Assembly (NCBI GenBank): GCA_020466095.1
Contig: CM035806.1
Coordinates: 159,579,167 to 159,643,166 of the forward strand
Source: Chlorops oryzae
Taxonomy: Eukaryota; Arthropoda; Insecta; Diptera; Chloropidae
DNA length: 64,000 nt
Reading direction: 5' to 3'
Positions within the stretch are counted from its first letter, which is position 1. Each line of letters begins with the position of its first letter. The notes under the pieces were generated by a model that searched no databases, was not told the DNA's origin, and saw only the letters and a list, made by a program, of their open reading frames with translations. A program made the translations under genes and the position numbers. Positions 24,683 to 37,900 of the stretch are shown one piece after another.

Positions 24683-26360
24683 ATTGACTTTAAATAAAAA
24701 TTTCAACTTTGTCCATATAAAAATAAAGTTTTTTTTTTTCTTTAAAAGAACTTACATTATCAAACAGAAATAAAGAAATTTAATTTCTTTGTTTTTAATA
24801 TTGTGGTGGTGTTTAAGATGTTTCCTCAACTATAATATTTAGCGCTCAAACAATATTTTTAAGAGCAATTTTTTGGTTGCCCTAGTTATTTCATTAGCTT
24901 TTTGAATTCGTTTTATGTTCCATTTCCCTTTTTTCAATTACCGTTGCATTGTTTGAAAACTCTTCGAGTTCAACAAACACTTTCCGATTGAACTATTAAA
25001 GGAGTTACATTAAATTTTTACCTAAGTTTTGCAGAAAAAATTTTATACCTTAACTCTAACAACGTAAGAGTAAAGGAAAAGTCGATTCAATTTCACGGTA
25101 AACTACTTGACTTTGAAGCCCTTTTGTCCACCCATGTCTTTACATCATTATTTAACTTTAATAACTAGAATTCTGAAAAGTGTAGTTCGAACTAGTAGGA
25201 AGTAATTCATTATTTGTCGCAACTTGCCTAAACCATGTTCATTACAACTTGAGGTGCCTACTCAGTAGGGCATAGCATAAATACCTATTACAAACTCTTC
25301 AAGTTACCCTCTCTTTTCTCGGCAATTTGCTTTATTCCGTTTCCTCTCACAAACACAAAACAATCCAAGGACAAACGCAAAACAAATCAAATAAACTCCG
25401 GCATGAGATCGGCGTAAGACAGAATAAATACAAACTCTCTCATTTATTGTTGCTGGTGTTTGAACCATTTGCTTATACCCTAAACAGATTACACCATTAT
25501 TGCAAATCAACGGCTTAATTTTGCATTATGTCGTGCATTTGACTTGAATTTGATTAAATAAATGCACAGCTCGAAGCGTGAATTAGCCGATTTTTGTCTG
25601 GCAGCTCTAAGAAAAAGCTACCGAAAGTTATGGTATTTTTGGTATTTATTGGCAACATATGGCAAGTTTACTGTCAGTCACGGTTGCCACAGTTGATGTT
25701 TCGCGCTGTGGCTCTTTTTTATTTTATATGGCTCTTTTTTGGGTTTCTTTTGCCAAGAGAAAAATTACTCAACAACCAGTTCAAAGCTTGAGAACATTCC
25801 AAATAATTGAAGTCAATAATAATTAAGAGGTAAAATTGCAGCTTTAAGATTTGGCGGACCTAATTTACATCACAATATTTGGATTTTTATACATACAACA
25901 AATTTTGGCTTTTTTTTTTTTAGTCAAATTGGCTCTTTTTTCAATTACCATTATATTTTTTAAATGGCAACCGTGCTTTCAGCAAACTGCGAGAAGGTAA
26001 TGCGCATTTACAGTGTGGAGACCTGTTTTTGTGATTTGCATTAGCGGTTTTTAATTTCGTATTTCAGCTGTAATATGTTTTGGGTATTAGGCTTTGTTGA
26101 GTTTGTTCCAATTCATAGCTGATCATAGCAACATGTATAGCTATTTATAGATGTCCATAGCCATTCATAGCTACATGTATAGCTACAAACTTAACAATAA
26201 TCCAAATTGTCTTTACGTGGGTTGTTTATTTTACATTAAATTTGCTCTCTTTGCTTTGCTTTGCAAGTAAATACAAATCCTCTGAGACAAACAGAAGTGG
26301 TTCTGGATTTGTTTTCGTTCTGCGTTTGCATTTGCAAATGCATTTGAATTCAAACACACT
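24683..26360. other. Non-coding stretch
   Basis: AT-rich sequence with no gene recognised. A small run of repeated CATAGCTA-like words lies at about 26,113-26,190. Confidence 0.4.
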
Positions 26361-26965
26361 TGATGCTATGACCTAGTAGGCAGTTCGCCTACAATCTCGT
26401 ATACTTTGTAGCCAGTGCTCGGACTTCTGCTACTTTAGTGGTAAATCTACAACTATTTTCACTTTCTACCACTTCTACCACGCTAGGTCCAAATCTACCA
26501 CTTTTTTTTTTTACTTATTTATACATTTGTTTTATTTATTTTATAATCATTTAAAATAATTGAGAACATAGAAATGTCATTCAATGTTATATTTTATTGA
26601 AAAATATGTTGGCACCTTCCTATTGTCAAGAATCTGGTCAAAAATGGCAATATTGGCACTTAACGACATCCAATAAATATTGACAAATTTATATTTAACA
26701 AGAGAAAATACCTAAAAACATGTAAGCTTTCCAATTTTCTACATGATCAGGTGTTATATATTGTATTACTATTTTAAACAATTTTAAATCTACCACTTTT
26801 TATATAAATCTACCACTTCTTGTTTAAAAATCTACCACCTTTAAAAATTTACAAGTCCGGGCACTGTTTGTAGCTGTTTATATTCAGGTCGCTTACAGTC
26901 TCGAATACTTTAAGTGGTAGGCACTCATGATACAAGAAAACGGTAGGCAATGTTGGCCGCTGGGC
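26360..26965. mobile_element. Copy of the CCCAGCGGCCAA dispersed family, split by a hAT-like insertion
   Basis: The outer parts (about 26,372-26,412 and 26,867-26,965) include CGCCTACAATCTCGTATACT, GTGGTAGGCACTCA and a terminus TGTTGGCCGCTGGG near 26,952-26,965. These resemble the copies at 20,118, 56,324 and 58,340. A hAT-like element sits inside at 26,413-26,866. Confidence 0.45.
26413..26866. mobile_element. Non-autonomous hAT-type element with perfect 8-bp target duplication
   Basis: The ends are CAGTGCTCGGACTT and AAGTCCGGGCACTG, inverted with one mismatch. The 8 bases outside each end are identical: TTTGTAGC at 26,405-26,412 and again at 26,867-26,874. CAGTG-type ends plus an 8-bp duplication are diagnostic for hAT. 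The inside carries repeated AAATCTACCACTT motifs in both halves and no coding region. Confidence 0.85.
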
Positions 26966-27398
26966 TGTTGGTATCTTTGGCTTCTTGAAAAGCATTATTT
27001 GAAAAATTTCCACTCGCTATGGAACGACTGAAAGAATTCATAATTCAAGCAAAAAATTAATTCGTTGTTAATAATTTTTAAATATAAAAAATTTATGTAT
27101 CTTCTCACTCCATATGGAGTGATGTTCCATTTTGACGAGTTGCCTGTGCGTCTAAAAATAAAAATAGTGTTTAATTTAGGTTTCTTTCGGCTAGAGAAAA
27201 ATATGCGTTTTATTAAAAGACAAATATATAAAATAAATTGACTTTTGAAAAAATTCCGACCGTGACCGAAATATGTTTGGAAAACAATACTTATTGTGGT
27301 AGCGGAAATGAAATGTGAAAAAGCTTTTCTAATGTTATGGTATATTGTGAATCGAATGAATGGTTGAAGACATAAAGGATATTTCTTCCGAATTTCTA

Positions 27399-28243
27399 TC
27401 ATCCCAATCCCAATGGATCATGTTTGTTAAAACGAAAAACTCTATTGAGCTTTTCATTTCGCTCCAGTGCTTCATACATCAAATAAGCTAATTCATCGCC
27501 TTTTTCGGTGTTCACTTCATCAATGAGAGCCTATTTAATCGAGAAATGCGATTATATTTTCTTTACTTGAAAGAGATAAATACATATATCTCCAGTATCT
27601 TACCTCCGTCTCTGTGGCAAGGAATTTCAGAGTTTGCAAATCGAGCGACGGTTGCGGTAAGCCAAGCAAACCATTGCTAATAAATTTGTAGGCGGCTCTG
27701 GAAGAGAACGATTAAAAAAACGTTAAGCACACAATTGACTACCTCAAGCAGCGGGATTATATTTGCATAAATATGTACATACTTCAAATCAATGCCGTTC
27801 AATTCCGTTGGACTAGGGAGTTCCTCTAAATCAGAAATTTCTGCAATATAAGCGGCCAACGATTCGACTGGACATACCCAATTAGCTTGCTCAAAAATAA
27901 GCAACCAAGATTGAATACTATTAAAGCAGAACGAAGCACTTTCTTGATGTAGGTATTTTTCCGACTCACGTAGCAAGTGATTCAGATAATCTGGAATCGA
28001 TTGAAGTCAATTAAGCAAATATGGCGAGGCGTTCAAAAACTTACCCATCACCACCTCCTTAGGATAAACAAAGCGCAACAAAACTTGTTCGAAGCTCGCT
28101 TCACTGCATCCGCATTGGCTTAGATGTTTAAGAATTGCCTTCTTATTGAAGGTGGGCAGTGCAATTCCTATATTCTCATTTACTTCAGCACCATACGGTT
28201 CGTCCTCCATGCTCATAAAATTTTCCGCTTTCATTTTAACCAC
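27399..28243 (-). CDS. Unrecognised four-exon gene, 210-residue protein
   Basis: Minus strand, exons 28,243-28,045, 27,990-27,783, 27,697-27,604 and 27,530-27,399 (stop TGA). All three introns are small (54, 85 and 73 bp) with good sites: ATGG|GTAAGT with TTCCAG|ATT, TGAA|GTATGT with CTTCCAG|AGC, and GAG|GTAAGA with AAATAG|GCT. The phases 1, 2 and 0 match throughout, giving one open frame of 210 residues. The start MVKMKAENF at 28,243 is the first Met of the frame. No signal peptide or membrane helix is visible. It is acidic and apparently mostly helical, for example HLSQCGCSEASFEQVLLRF and the C-terminal DELAYLMYEALERNEKLNR, ending KHDPLGLG. I do not recognise the family and give no function. 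A palindromic E-box AACAGCTGTT lies 75-85 bp upstream, as in many fly housekeeping promoters. The exon joins are my own reading, not transcript-based. Confidence 0.8.
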
Positions 28244-28315
28244 AGAAATCTAAATAAATTTAACTTGTTGCCAAAATAAAACACATACGCTTCACAAGCC
28301 AGTACATAGCATTTG

Positions 28316-28330
28316 AAAAACAGCTGTTTA
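28316..28330. promoter_or_regulatory. E-box core-promoter-type motif (AACAGCTGTTT)
   Basis: AACAGCTGTT lies about 80 bp upstream of the inferred start codon of the minus-strand gene. Palindromic CAGCTG flanked by A and T is a known enriched motif of broadly expressed fly promoters. The match is by eye only. Confidence 0.35.
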
Positions 28331-28739
28331 AGAGTCGTATACAGCGTTGCCACCTGATAGAGGTACCAATACCCAACCGGACATATGTCACTGATGATGA
28401 CTTGAGTATGTACGGATCCCGTATGATATCACCTTAGCTGAAGAATTAAAAAAAAAACAGTTTCTTAGTGGTATTCACGTAAGTGTAAATATTTTGCACC
28501 CTCGAAAAGGTTCAACACTGGTGAGTTTCTTCTGCATGAGGAATTTTTTCCACTGCTGTCAAAACAATGCACACCACCCAGCAAGAAACCGCTACCGAAA
28601 CTCACTAACACATATGAGCAAATGTTGCAGTTACCTACCTCAATGCATGTTATGTAAACACATTTTTCTCGTGTTGAATTTTCGCGATAAGTAACCGGTA
28701 AAGTGTTTCCGGTCTTCTATAGGAAATGTGATTATGAAA

Positions 28740-28892
28740 AGCGGCCTTTACATGGTCACGTTTTCCTGCAAGCGCCGCATCATGCAAAAGAATGTCATGC
28801 TTGTTTTTCATATATTTTTTGCTTTTACATAGTCATGCTTTTCAATCACGCCACGCATGACTGCATGTAAACGTCATCATGTAAAGGCCGCT
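28740..28892. mobile_element. Small MITE, AGCGGCCTTTACATG ends
   Basis: AGCGGCCTTTACATGGTCAC on the left and ATCATGTAAAGGCCGCT on the right are inverted copies about 150 bp apart. The interior repeats GTCATGC/GCATGAC words. It sits between the minus-strand gene and the satellite array. Confidence 0.7.
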
Positions 28893-28978
28893 AAACAGGT
28901 CAACATTAAAAAAACACATTTTTTTTAAACAAATGTAACAGCTACTATTTCCGGCCAAAATAATATTTCAATAATATT

Positions 28979-31900
28979 GCAATGAATAAATTTTTAATAT
29001 ATCCTTGGGTAAGGAAAATGCGAAAACTGCTTCAAATAGGGGGAAAACGTGCAATTTCCCAGGAATTTTCTCCATGGGAACTTTCTTTAGGATCTCGCGC
29101 CAAAAAAATATTTCAAAACAACTTCAAAAAATAATGAAAAAACCAAATTTTTCAAAACCCCGAAATTCCTAGTAGTTTCCGAGATATAACCACTTGAAGT
29201 TTTGGCATCCACCTTCTGCTTTTCCTGTTCGCCTGGTGAATCAGAAGAATTTTTGTACTGAAATCCGCATTTCTTGGGCATATGATTTCCTCGATAGCTA
29301 AAGTCTTTTTTGAAACTTCGACGGTAAGTATGCATTCTTTAGAGCCTCTAGCACACTTTGCAATGAATAAATTTTTAATATTTCCTTGGGTAAGGAAAAT
29401 GCGAAAAGTGCTTCAAATAGGGGGAAAACGTGGAATTTCCCAGGAATTTTCTCCATGGGAATTTTCTTTAGGATCTGAGGAACCATTTAACAAAAAAAAA
29501 ATGTCAAAAACCCTGTAGGAAATGTCATTTTGAAACAGTTAAGCCCGGAAAACGTACATTATTCAAAAACATATAACGGCTTTATTTTCGCGCCAAAAAA
29601 AATATTTCAAAACAACTTCAAAAAATAATGAAAAAACCAAATTTTTCAAAACCCCGAAATTCCTAGTAGTTTCCGAGATATAACCACTTGAAGTTTTGGC
29701 ATCCACCTTCTGCTTTTCCTGTTCGCCTGGTGAATCAGAAGAATTTTTGTACTGAAATCCGCATTTCTTGGGCATATGATTTCCTCGATAGCTAAAGTCT
29801 TTTTTGAAACTTCGACGGTAAGTATGCATTCTTTAGAGCCTCTAGCACACTTTGCAATGAATAAATTTTTAATATTTCCTTGGGTAAGGAAAATGCGAAA
29901 AGTGCTTCAAATAGGGGGAAAACGTGAAATTTCCCAGGAATTTTCTCCATGGGAATTTTCTTTAGGATCTGAGGAACCATTTAACAAAAAAAAAAATGTC
30001 AAAAAGCCTGTAGGAAATGTCATTTTGAAACAGTTAAGCCCGGAAAACGTACATTATTCAAAAACATATAACGGCTTTATTTTCGCGCCAAAAAAATATT
30101 TCAAAACAACTTCAAAAAATAATGAAAAAACCAAATTTTTCAAAACCCCGAAATTCCCAGTAGTTTCCGAGATATAACCACTTGAAGTTTTGGCATCCAC
30201 CTTCTGCTTTTCCTGTTCGCCTGGTGAATCAGAAGAATTTTTGTACTGAAATCCGCATTTCTTGGGCATATGATTTCCTCGATAGCTAAAGTCTTTTTTG
30301 AAACTTCGACGGTAAGTATGCATTCTTTAGAGCCTCTAGCACACTTTGCAATGAATAAATTTTTAATATTTCCTTGGGTAAGGAAAATGCGAAAAGTGCT
30401 TCAAATAGGGGGAAAACGTAGAATTTCCCAGGAATTTTCTCCATGGGAATTTTCTTTAGGATCTGAGGAACCATTTAACAAAAAAAAAAATGTCAAAAAG
30501 CCTGTAGGAAATGTCATTTTGAAACAGTTAAGCCCGGAAAACGTACATTATTCAAAAACATATAACGGCTTTATTTTCGCGCCAAAAAAATATTTCAAAA
30601 CAACTTCAAAAAATAATGAAAAAACCAAATTTTTCAAAACCCCGAAATTCCCAGTAGTTTCCGAGATATAACCACTTGAAGTTTTGGCATCCACCTTCTG
30701 CTTTTCCTGTTCGCCTGGTGAATCAGAAGAATTTTTGTACTGAAATCCGCATTTCTTGGGCATATGATTTCCTCGATAGCTAAAGTCTTTTTTGAAACTT
30801 CGACGGTAAGTATGCATTCTTTAGAGCCTCTAGCACACTTTGCAATGAATAAATTTTTAATATTTCCTTGGGTAAGGAAAATGCGAAAAGTGCTTCAAAT
30901 AGGGGGAAAACGTAGAATTTCCCAGGAATTTTCTCCATGGGAATTTTCTTTAGGATCTGAGGAACCATTTAACAAAAAAAAAATGTCAAAAACCCTGTAG
31001 GAAATGTCATTTTGAAACAGTTAAGCCCGGAAAACGTACATTATTCAAAAACATATAACGGCTTTATTTTCGCGCCAAAAAAATATTTCAAAACAACTTC
31101 AAAAAATAATGAAAAAACCAAATTTTCAAAACCCCGAAATTCCAGTAGTTTCCGAGATATAACCACTTGAAGTTTTGGCATCCACCTTCTGCTTTTCCTG
31201 TTCGCCTGGTGAATCAGAAGAATTTTTGTACTGAAATCCGCATTTCTTGGGCATATGATTTCCTCGATAGCTAAAGTCTTTTTTGAAACTTCGACGGTAA
31301 GTATGCATTCTTTAGAGCCTCTAGCACACTTTGCAATGAATAAATTTTTAATATTTCCTTGGGTAAGGAAAATGCGAAAAGTGCTTCAAATAGGGGGAAA
31401 ACGTAGAATTTCCCAGGAATTTTCTCCATGGGAATTTTCTTTAGGATCTGAGGAACCATTTAACAAAAAAAAAATGTCAAAAACCCTGTAGGAAATGTCA
31501 TTTTGAAACAGTTAAGCCCGGAAAACGTACATTATTCAAAAACATATAACGGCTTTATTTTCGCGCCAAAAAAAATATTTCAAAACAACTTCAAAAAATA
31601 ATGAAAAAACCAAATTTTCAAAACCCCGAAATTCCCAGTAGTTTCCGAGATATAACCACTTGAAGTTTTGGCATCCACCTTCTGCTTTTCCTGTTCGCCT
31701 GGTGAATCAGAAGAATTTTTGTACTGAAATCCGCATTTCTTGGGCATATGATTTCCTCGATAGCTAAAGTCTTTTTTGAAACTTCGACGGTAAGTATGCA
31801 TTCTTTAGAGCCTCTAGCACACTTTGCAATGAATAAATTTTTAATATTTCCTTGGGTAAGGAAAATGCGAAAAGTGCTTCAAATAGGGGGAAAACGTAGA

Positions 31901-34900
31901 ATTTCCCAGGAATTTTCTCCATGGGAATTTTCTTTAGGATCTGAGGAACCATTTAACAAAAAAAAAATGTCAAAAAGCCTGTAGGAAATGTCATTTTGAA
32001 ACAGTTAAGCCCGGAAAACGTACATTATTCAAAAACATATAACGGCTTTATTTTCGCGCCAAAAAAAATATTTCAAAACAACTTCAAAAAATAATGAAAA
32101 AACCAAAATTTTCAAAACCCCGAAATTCCCAGTAGTTTCCGAGATATAACCACTTGAAGTTTTGGCATCCACCTTCTGCTTTTCCTGTTCGCCTGGTGAA
32201 TCAGAAGAATTTTTGTACTGAAATCCGCATTTCTTGGGCATATGATTTCCTCGATAGCTAAAGTCTTTTTTGAAACTTCGACGGTAAGTATGCATTCTTT
32301 AGAGCCTCTAGCACACTTTGCAATGAATAAATTTTTAATATTTCCTTGGGTAAGGAAAATGCGAAAAGTGCTTCAAATAGGGGGAAAACGTGAATTTCCC
32401 AGGAATTTTCTCCATGGGAATTTTCTTTAGGATCTGAGGAACCATTTAACAAAAAAAAAAATGTCAAAAACCTGTAGGAAATGTCATTTTGAAACAGTTA
32501 AGCCCGGAAAACGTACATTATTCAAAAACATATAACGGCTTTATTTTCGCGCCAAAAAAAATATTTCAAAACAACTTCAAAAAAAATGAAAAAACCAAAT
32601 TTTTCAAAACCCCGAAATTCCCAGTAGTTTCCGAGATATAACCACTTGAAGTTTTGGCATCCACCTTCTGCTTTTCCTGTTCGCCTGGTGAATCAGAAGA
32701 ATTTTTGTACTGAAATCCGCATTTCTTGGGCATATGATTTCCTCGATAGCTAAAGTCTTTTTTGAAACTTCGACGGTAAGTATGCATTCTTTAGAGCCTC
32801 TAGCACACTTTGCAATGAATAAATTTTTAATATTTCCTTGGGTAAGGAAAATGCGAAAAGTGCTTCAAATAGGGGGAAAACGTGCAATTTCCCAGGAATT
32901 TTCTCCATGGGAATTTTCTTTAGGATCTGAGGAACCATTTAACAAAAAAAAAAATGTCAAAAACCCTGTAGGAAATGTCATTTTGAAACAGTTAAGCCCG
33001 GAAAACGTACATTATTCAAAAACATATAACGGCTTTATTTTCGCGCCAAAAAAAATATTTCAAAACAACTTCAAAAAATAATGAAAAAACCAAAATTTTC
33101 AAAACCCCGAAATTCCCAGTAGTTTCCGAGATATAACCACTTGAAGTTTTGGCATCCACCTTCTGCTTTTCCTGTTCGCCTGGTGAATCAGAAGAATTTT
33201 TGTACTGAAATCCGCATTTCTTGGGCATATGATTTCCTCGATAGCTAAAGTCTTTTTTGAAACTTCGACGGTAAGTATGCATTCTTTAGAGCCTCTAGCA
33301 CACTTTGCAATGAATAAATTTTTAATATTTCCTTGGGTAAGGAAAATGCGAAAAGTGCTTCAAATAGGGGGAAAACGTAGAATTTCCCAGGAATTTTCTC
33401 CATGGGAATTTTCTTTAGGATCTGAGGAACCATTTAACAAAAAAAAAATGTCAAAAAGCCTGTAGGAAATGTCATTTTGAAACAGTTAAGCCCGGAAAAC
33501 GTACATTATTCAAAAACATATAACGGCTTTATTTTCGCGCCAAAAAAAATATTTCAAAACAACTTCAAAAAATAATGAAAAAACCAAATTTTTCAAAACC
33601 CCGAAATTCCCAGTAGTTTCCGAGATATAACCACTTGAAGTTTTGGCATCCACCTTCTGCTTTTCCTGTTCGCCTGGTGAATCAGAAGAATTTTTGTACT
33701 GAAATCCGCATTTCTTGGGCATATGATTTCCTCGATAGCTAAAGTCTTTTTTGAAACTTCGACGGTAAGTATGCATTCTTTAGAGCCTCTAGCACACTTT
33801 GCAATGAATAAATTTTTAATATTTCCTTGGGTAAGGAAAATGCGAAAAGTGCTTCAAATAGGGGGAAAACGTGGAATTTCCCAGGAATTTTCTCCATGGG
33901 AATTTTCTTTAGGATCTGAGGAATAATTTAACAAAAAAAAAATGTCAAAAACCCTGTAGGAAAAGTCATTTTGAAACAGTTAAGCCCGGAAAACGTACAT
34001 TATTCAAAAACATATAACGGCTTTATTTTCGCGCCAAAAAAAATATTTCAAAACAACTTCAAAAAATAATGAAAAAACCAAAATTTTCAAAACCCCGAAA
34101 TTCCCAGTAGTTTCCGAGATATAACCACTTGAAGTTTTGGCATCCACCTTCTGCTTTTCCTGTTCGCCTGGTGAATCAGAAGAATTTTTGTACTGAAATC
34201 CGCATTTCTTGGGCATATGATTTCCTCGATAGCTAAAGTCTTTTTTGAAACTTCGACGGTAAGTATGCATTCTTTAGAGCCTCTAGCACACTTTGCAATG
34301 AATAAATTTTTAATATTTCCTTGGGTAAGGAAAATGCGAAAAGTGCTTCAAATAGGGGGAAAACGTGGAATTTCCCAGGAATTTTCTCCATGGGAATTTT
34401 CTTTAGGATCTGAGGAATAATTTAACAAAAAAAAAATGTCAAAAACCCTGTAGGAAATGTCATTTTGAAACAGTTAAGCCCGGAAAACGTACATTATTCA
34501 AAAACATATAACGGCTTTATTTTCGCGCCAAAAAAAATATTTCAAAACAACTTCAAAAAATAATGAAAAAACCAAAATTTTCAAAACCCCGAAATTCCTA
34601 GTAGTTTCCGAGATATAACCACTTGAAGTTTTGGCATCCACCTTCTGCTTTTCCTGTTCGCCTGGTGAATCAGAAGAATTTTTGTACTGAAATCCGCATT
34701 TCTTGGGCATATGATTTCCTCGATAGCTAAAGTCTTTTTTGAAACTTCGACGGTAAGTATGCATTCTTTAGAGCCTCTAGCACACTTTGCAATGAATAAA
34801 TTTTTAATATTTCCTTGGGTAAGGAAAATGCGAAAAGTGCTTCAAATAGGGGGAAAACGTGAATTTCCCAGGAATTTTCTCCATGGGAATTTTCTTTAGG

Positions 34901-37900
34901 ATCTGAGGAAATTTAACAAAAAAAAAATGTCAAAAACCCTGTAGGAAAAGTCATTTTGAAACAGTTAAGCCCGGAAAACGTACATTATTCAAAAACATAT
35001 AACGGCTTTATTTTCGCGCCAAAAAAAATATTTCAAAACAACTTCAAAAAATAATGAAAAAACCAAAATTTTCAAAACCCCGAAATTCCTAGTAGTTTCC
35101 GAGATATAACCACTTGAAGTTTTGGCATCCACCTTCTGCTTTTCCTGTTCGCCTGGTGAATCAGAAGAATTTTTGTACTGAAATCCGCATTTCTTGGGCA
35201 TATGATTTCCTCGATAGCTAAAGTCTTTTTTGAAACTTCGACGGTAAGTATGCATTCTTTAGAGCCTCTAGCACACTTTGCAATGAATAAATTTTTAATA
35301 TTTCCTTGGGTAAGGAAAATGCGAAAAGTGCTTCAAATAGGGGGAAAACGTGCAATTTCCCAGGAATTTTCTCCATGGGAATTTTCTTTAGGATCTGAGG
35401 AACCATTTAACAAAAAAAAAATGTCAAAAACCCTGTAGGAAATGTCATTTTGAAACAGTTAAGCCCGGAAAACGTACATTATTCAAAAACATATAACGGC
35501 TTTATTTTCGCGCCAAAAAAAATATTTCAAAACAACTTCAAAAAATAATGAAAAAACCAAAATTTTCAAAACCCCGAAATTCCTAGTAGTTTCCGAGATA
35601 TAACCACTTGAAGTTTTGGCATCCACCTTCTGCTTTTCCTGTTCGCCTGGTGAATCAGAAGAATTTTTGTACTGAAATCCGCATTTCTTGGGCATATGAT
35701 TTCCTCGATAGCTAAAGTCTTTTTTGAAACTTCGACGGTAAGTATGCATTCTTTAGAGCCTCTAGCACACTTTGCAATGAATAAATTTTTAATATTTCCT
35801 TGGGTAAGGAAAATGCGAAAAGTGCTTCAAATAGGGGGAAAACGTGGAATTTCCCAGGAATTTTCTCCATGGGAATTTTCTTTAGGATCTGAGGAACCAT
35901 TTTAACAAAAAAAAAATGTCAAAAACCCTGTAGGAAATGTCATTTTGAAACAGTTAAGCCCGGAAAACGTACATTATTCAAAAACATATAAACGGCTTTA
36001 TTTTCGCGCCAAAAAAAATATTTCAAAACAACTTCAAAAAATAATGAAAAAAACCAAAATTTTTCAAAACCCCGAAATTCCTAGTAGTTTCCGAGATATA
36101 ACCACTTGAAGTTTTGGCATCCACCTTCTGCTTTTCCTGTTCGCCTGGTGAATCAGAAGAATTTTTGTACTGAAATCCGCATTTCTTGGGCATATGATTT
36201 CCTCGATAGCTAAAGTCTTTTTTGAAACTTCGACGGTAAGTATGCATTCTTTAGAGCCTCTAGCACACTTTGCAATGAATAAATTTTTAATATTTCCTTG
36301 GGTAAGGAAAATGCGAAAAGTGCTTCAAATAGGGGGAAAACGTGCAATTTCCCAGGAATTTTCTCCATGGGAATTTTCTTTAGGATCTGAGGAACCATTT
36401 AACAAAAAAAAAATGTCAAAAACCCTGTAGGAAATGTCATTTTGAAACAGTTAAGCCCGGAAAACGTACATTATTCAAAAACATATAACGGCTTTATTTT
36501 CGCGCCAAAAAAAATATTTCAAAACAACTTCAAAAAATAATGAAAAAACCAAAATTTTCAAAACCCCGAAATTCCTAGTAGTTTCCGAGATATAACCACT
36601 TGAAGTTTTGGCATCCACCTTCTGCTTTTCCTGTTCGCCTGGTGAATCAGAAGAATTTTTGTACTGAAATCCGCATTTCTTGGGCATATGATTTCCTCGA
36701 TAGCTAAAGTCTTTTTTGAAACTTCGACGGTAAGTATTCATTCTTTAGAGCCTCTAGCACACTTTGCAATGAATAAATTTTTAATATTTCCTTGGGTAAG
36801 GAAAATGCGAAAAGTGCTTCAAATAGGGGGAAAAACGTGCAATTTCCCAGGAATTTTCTCCATGGGAATTTTTCTTTAGGATCTGAGGAACCATTTAACA
36901 AAAAAAAAAATGTCAAAAACCCTGTAGGAAATGTCATTTTGAAACAGTTAAGCCCGGAAAACGTACATTATTCAAAAACATATAACGGCTTTATTTTCGC
37001 GCCAAAAAAAATATTTCAAAAACAACTTCAAAAAATAATGAAAAAACCAAAATTTTCAAAACCCCGAAATTCCTAGTAGTTTCCGAGATATAACCACTTG
37101 AAGTTTTGGCATCCACCTTCTGCTTTTCCTGTTCGCCTGGTGAATCAGAAGAATTTTTGTACTGAAATCCGCATTTCTTGGGCATATGATTTCCTCGATA
37201 GCTAAAGTCTTTTTTGAAACTTCGACGGTAAGTATTCATTCTTTAGAGCCTCTAGCACACTTTGCAATGAATAAATTTTTAATATTTCCTTGGGTAAGGA
37301 AAATGCGAAAAGTGCTTCAAATAGGGGGAAAACGTGCAATTTCCCAGGAATTTTCTCCATGGGAATTTTCTTTAGGATCTGAGGAAACCATTTAACAAAA
37401 AAAAAAATGTCAAAAACCCTGTAGGAAATGTCATTTTGAAACAGTTAAGCCCGGAAAACGTACATTATTCAAAAACATATAACGGCTTTATTTTCGCGCC
37501 AAAAAAAATATTTCAAAACAACTTCAAAAAATAATGAAAAAACCAAAATTTTCAAAACCCCGAAATTCCTAGAAGTTTCCGAGATATAACCACTTGAAAT
37601 TTTGGCATCCACCTTCTGCTTTTCCTGTTCGCCTGGTGAATCAGAAGAATTTTTGTACTGAAATCCGCATTTCTTGGGCATATGATTTCCTCGATAGCTA
37701 AAGTCTTTTTTGAAACTTCGACGGTAAGTATTCATTCTTTAGAGCCTCTAGCACACTTTGCAATGAATAAATTTTTAATATTTCCTTGGGTAAGGAAAAT
37801 GCGAAAAGTGCTTCAAATAGGGGGAAAACGTGCAATTTCCCAGGAATTTTCTCCATGGGAATTTTCTTTAGGATCTGAGGAACCATTTAACAAAAAAAAA

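Noticed and set aside
26995..27402. 135-residue minus-strand ORF downstream of the four-exon gene
   Set aside because: It starts at the stop of that gene in another frame, has AT-rich composition without a domain, and is most likely 3' UTR.
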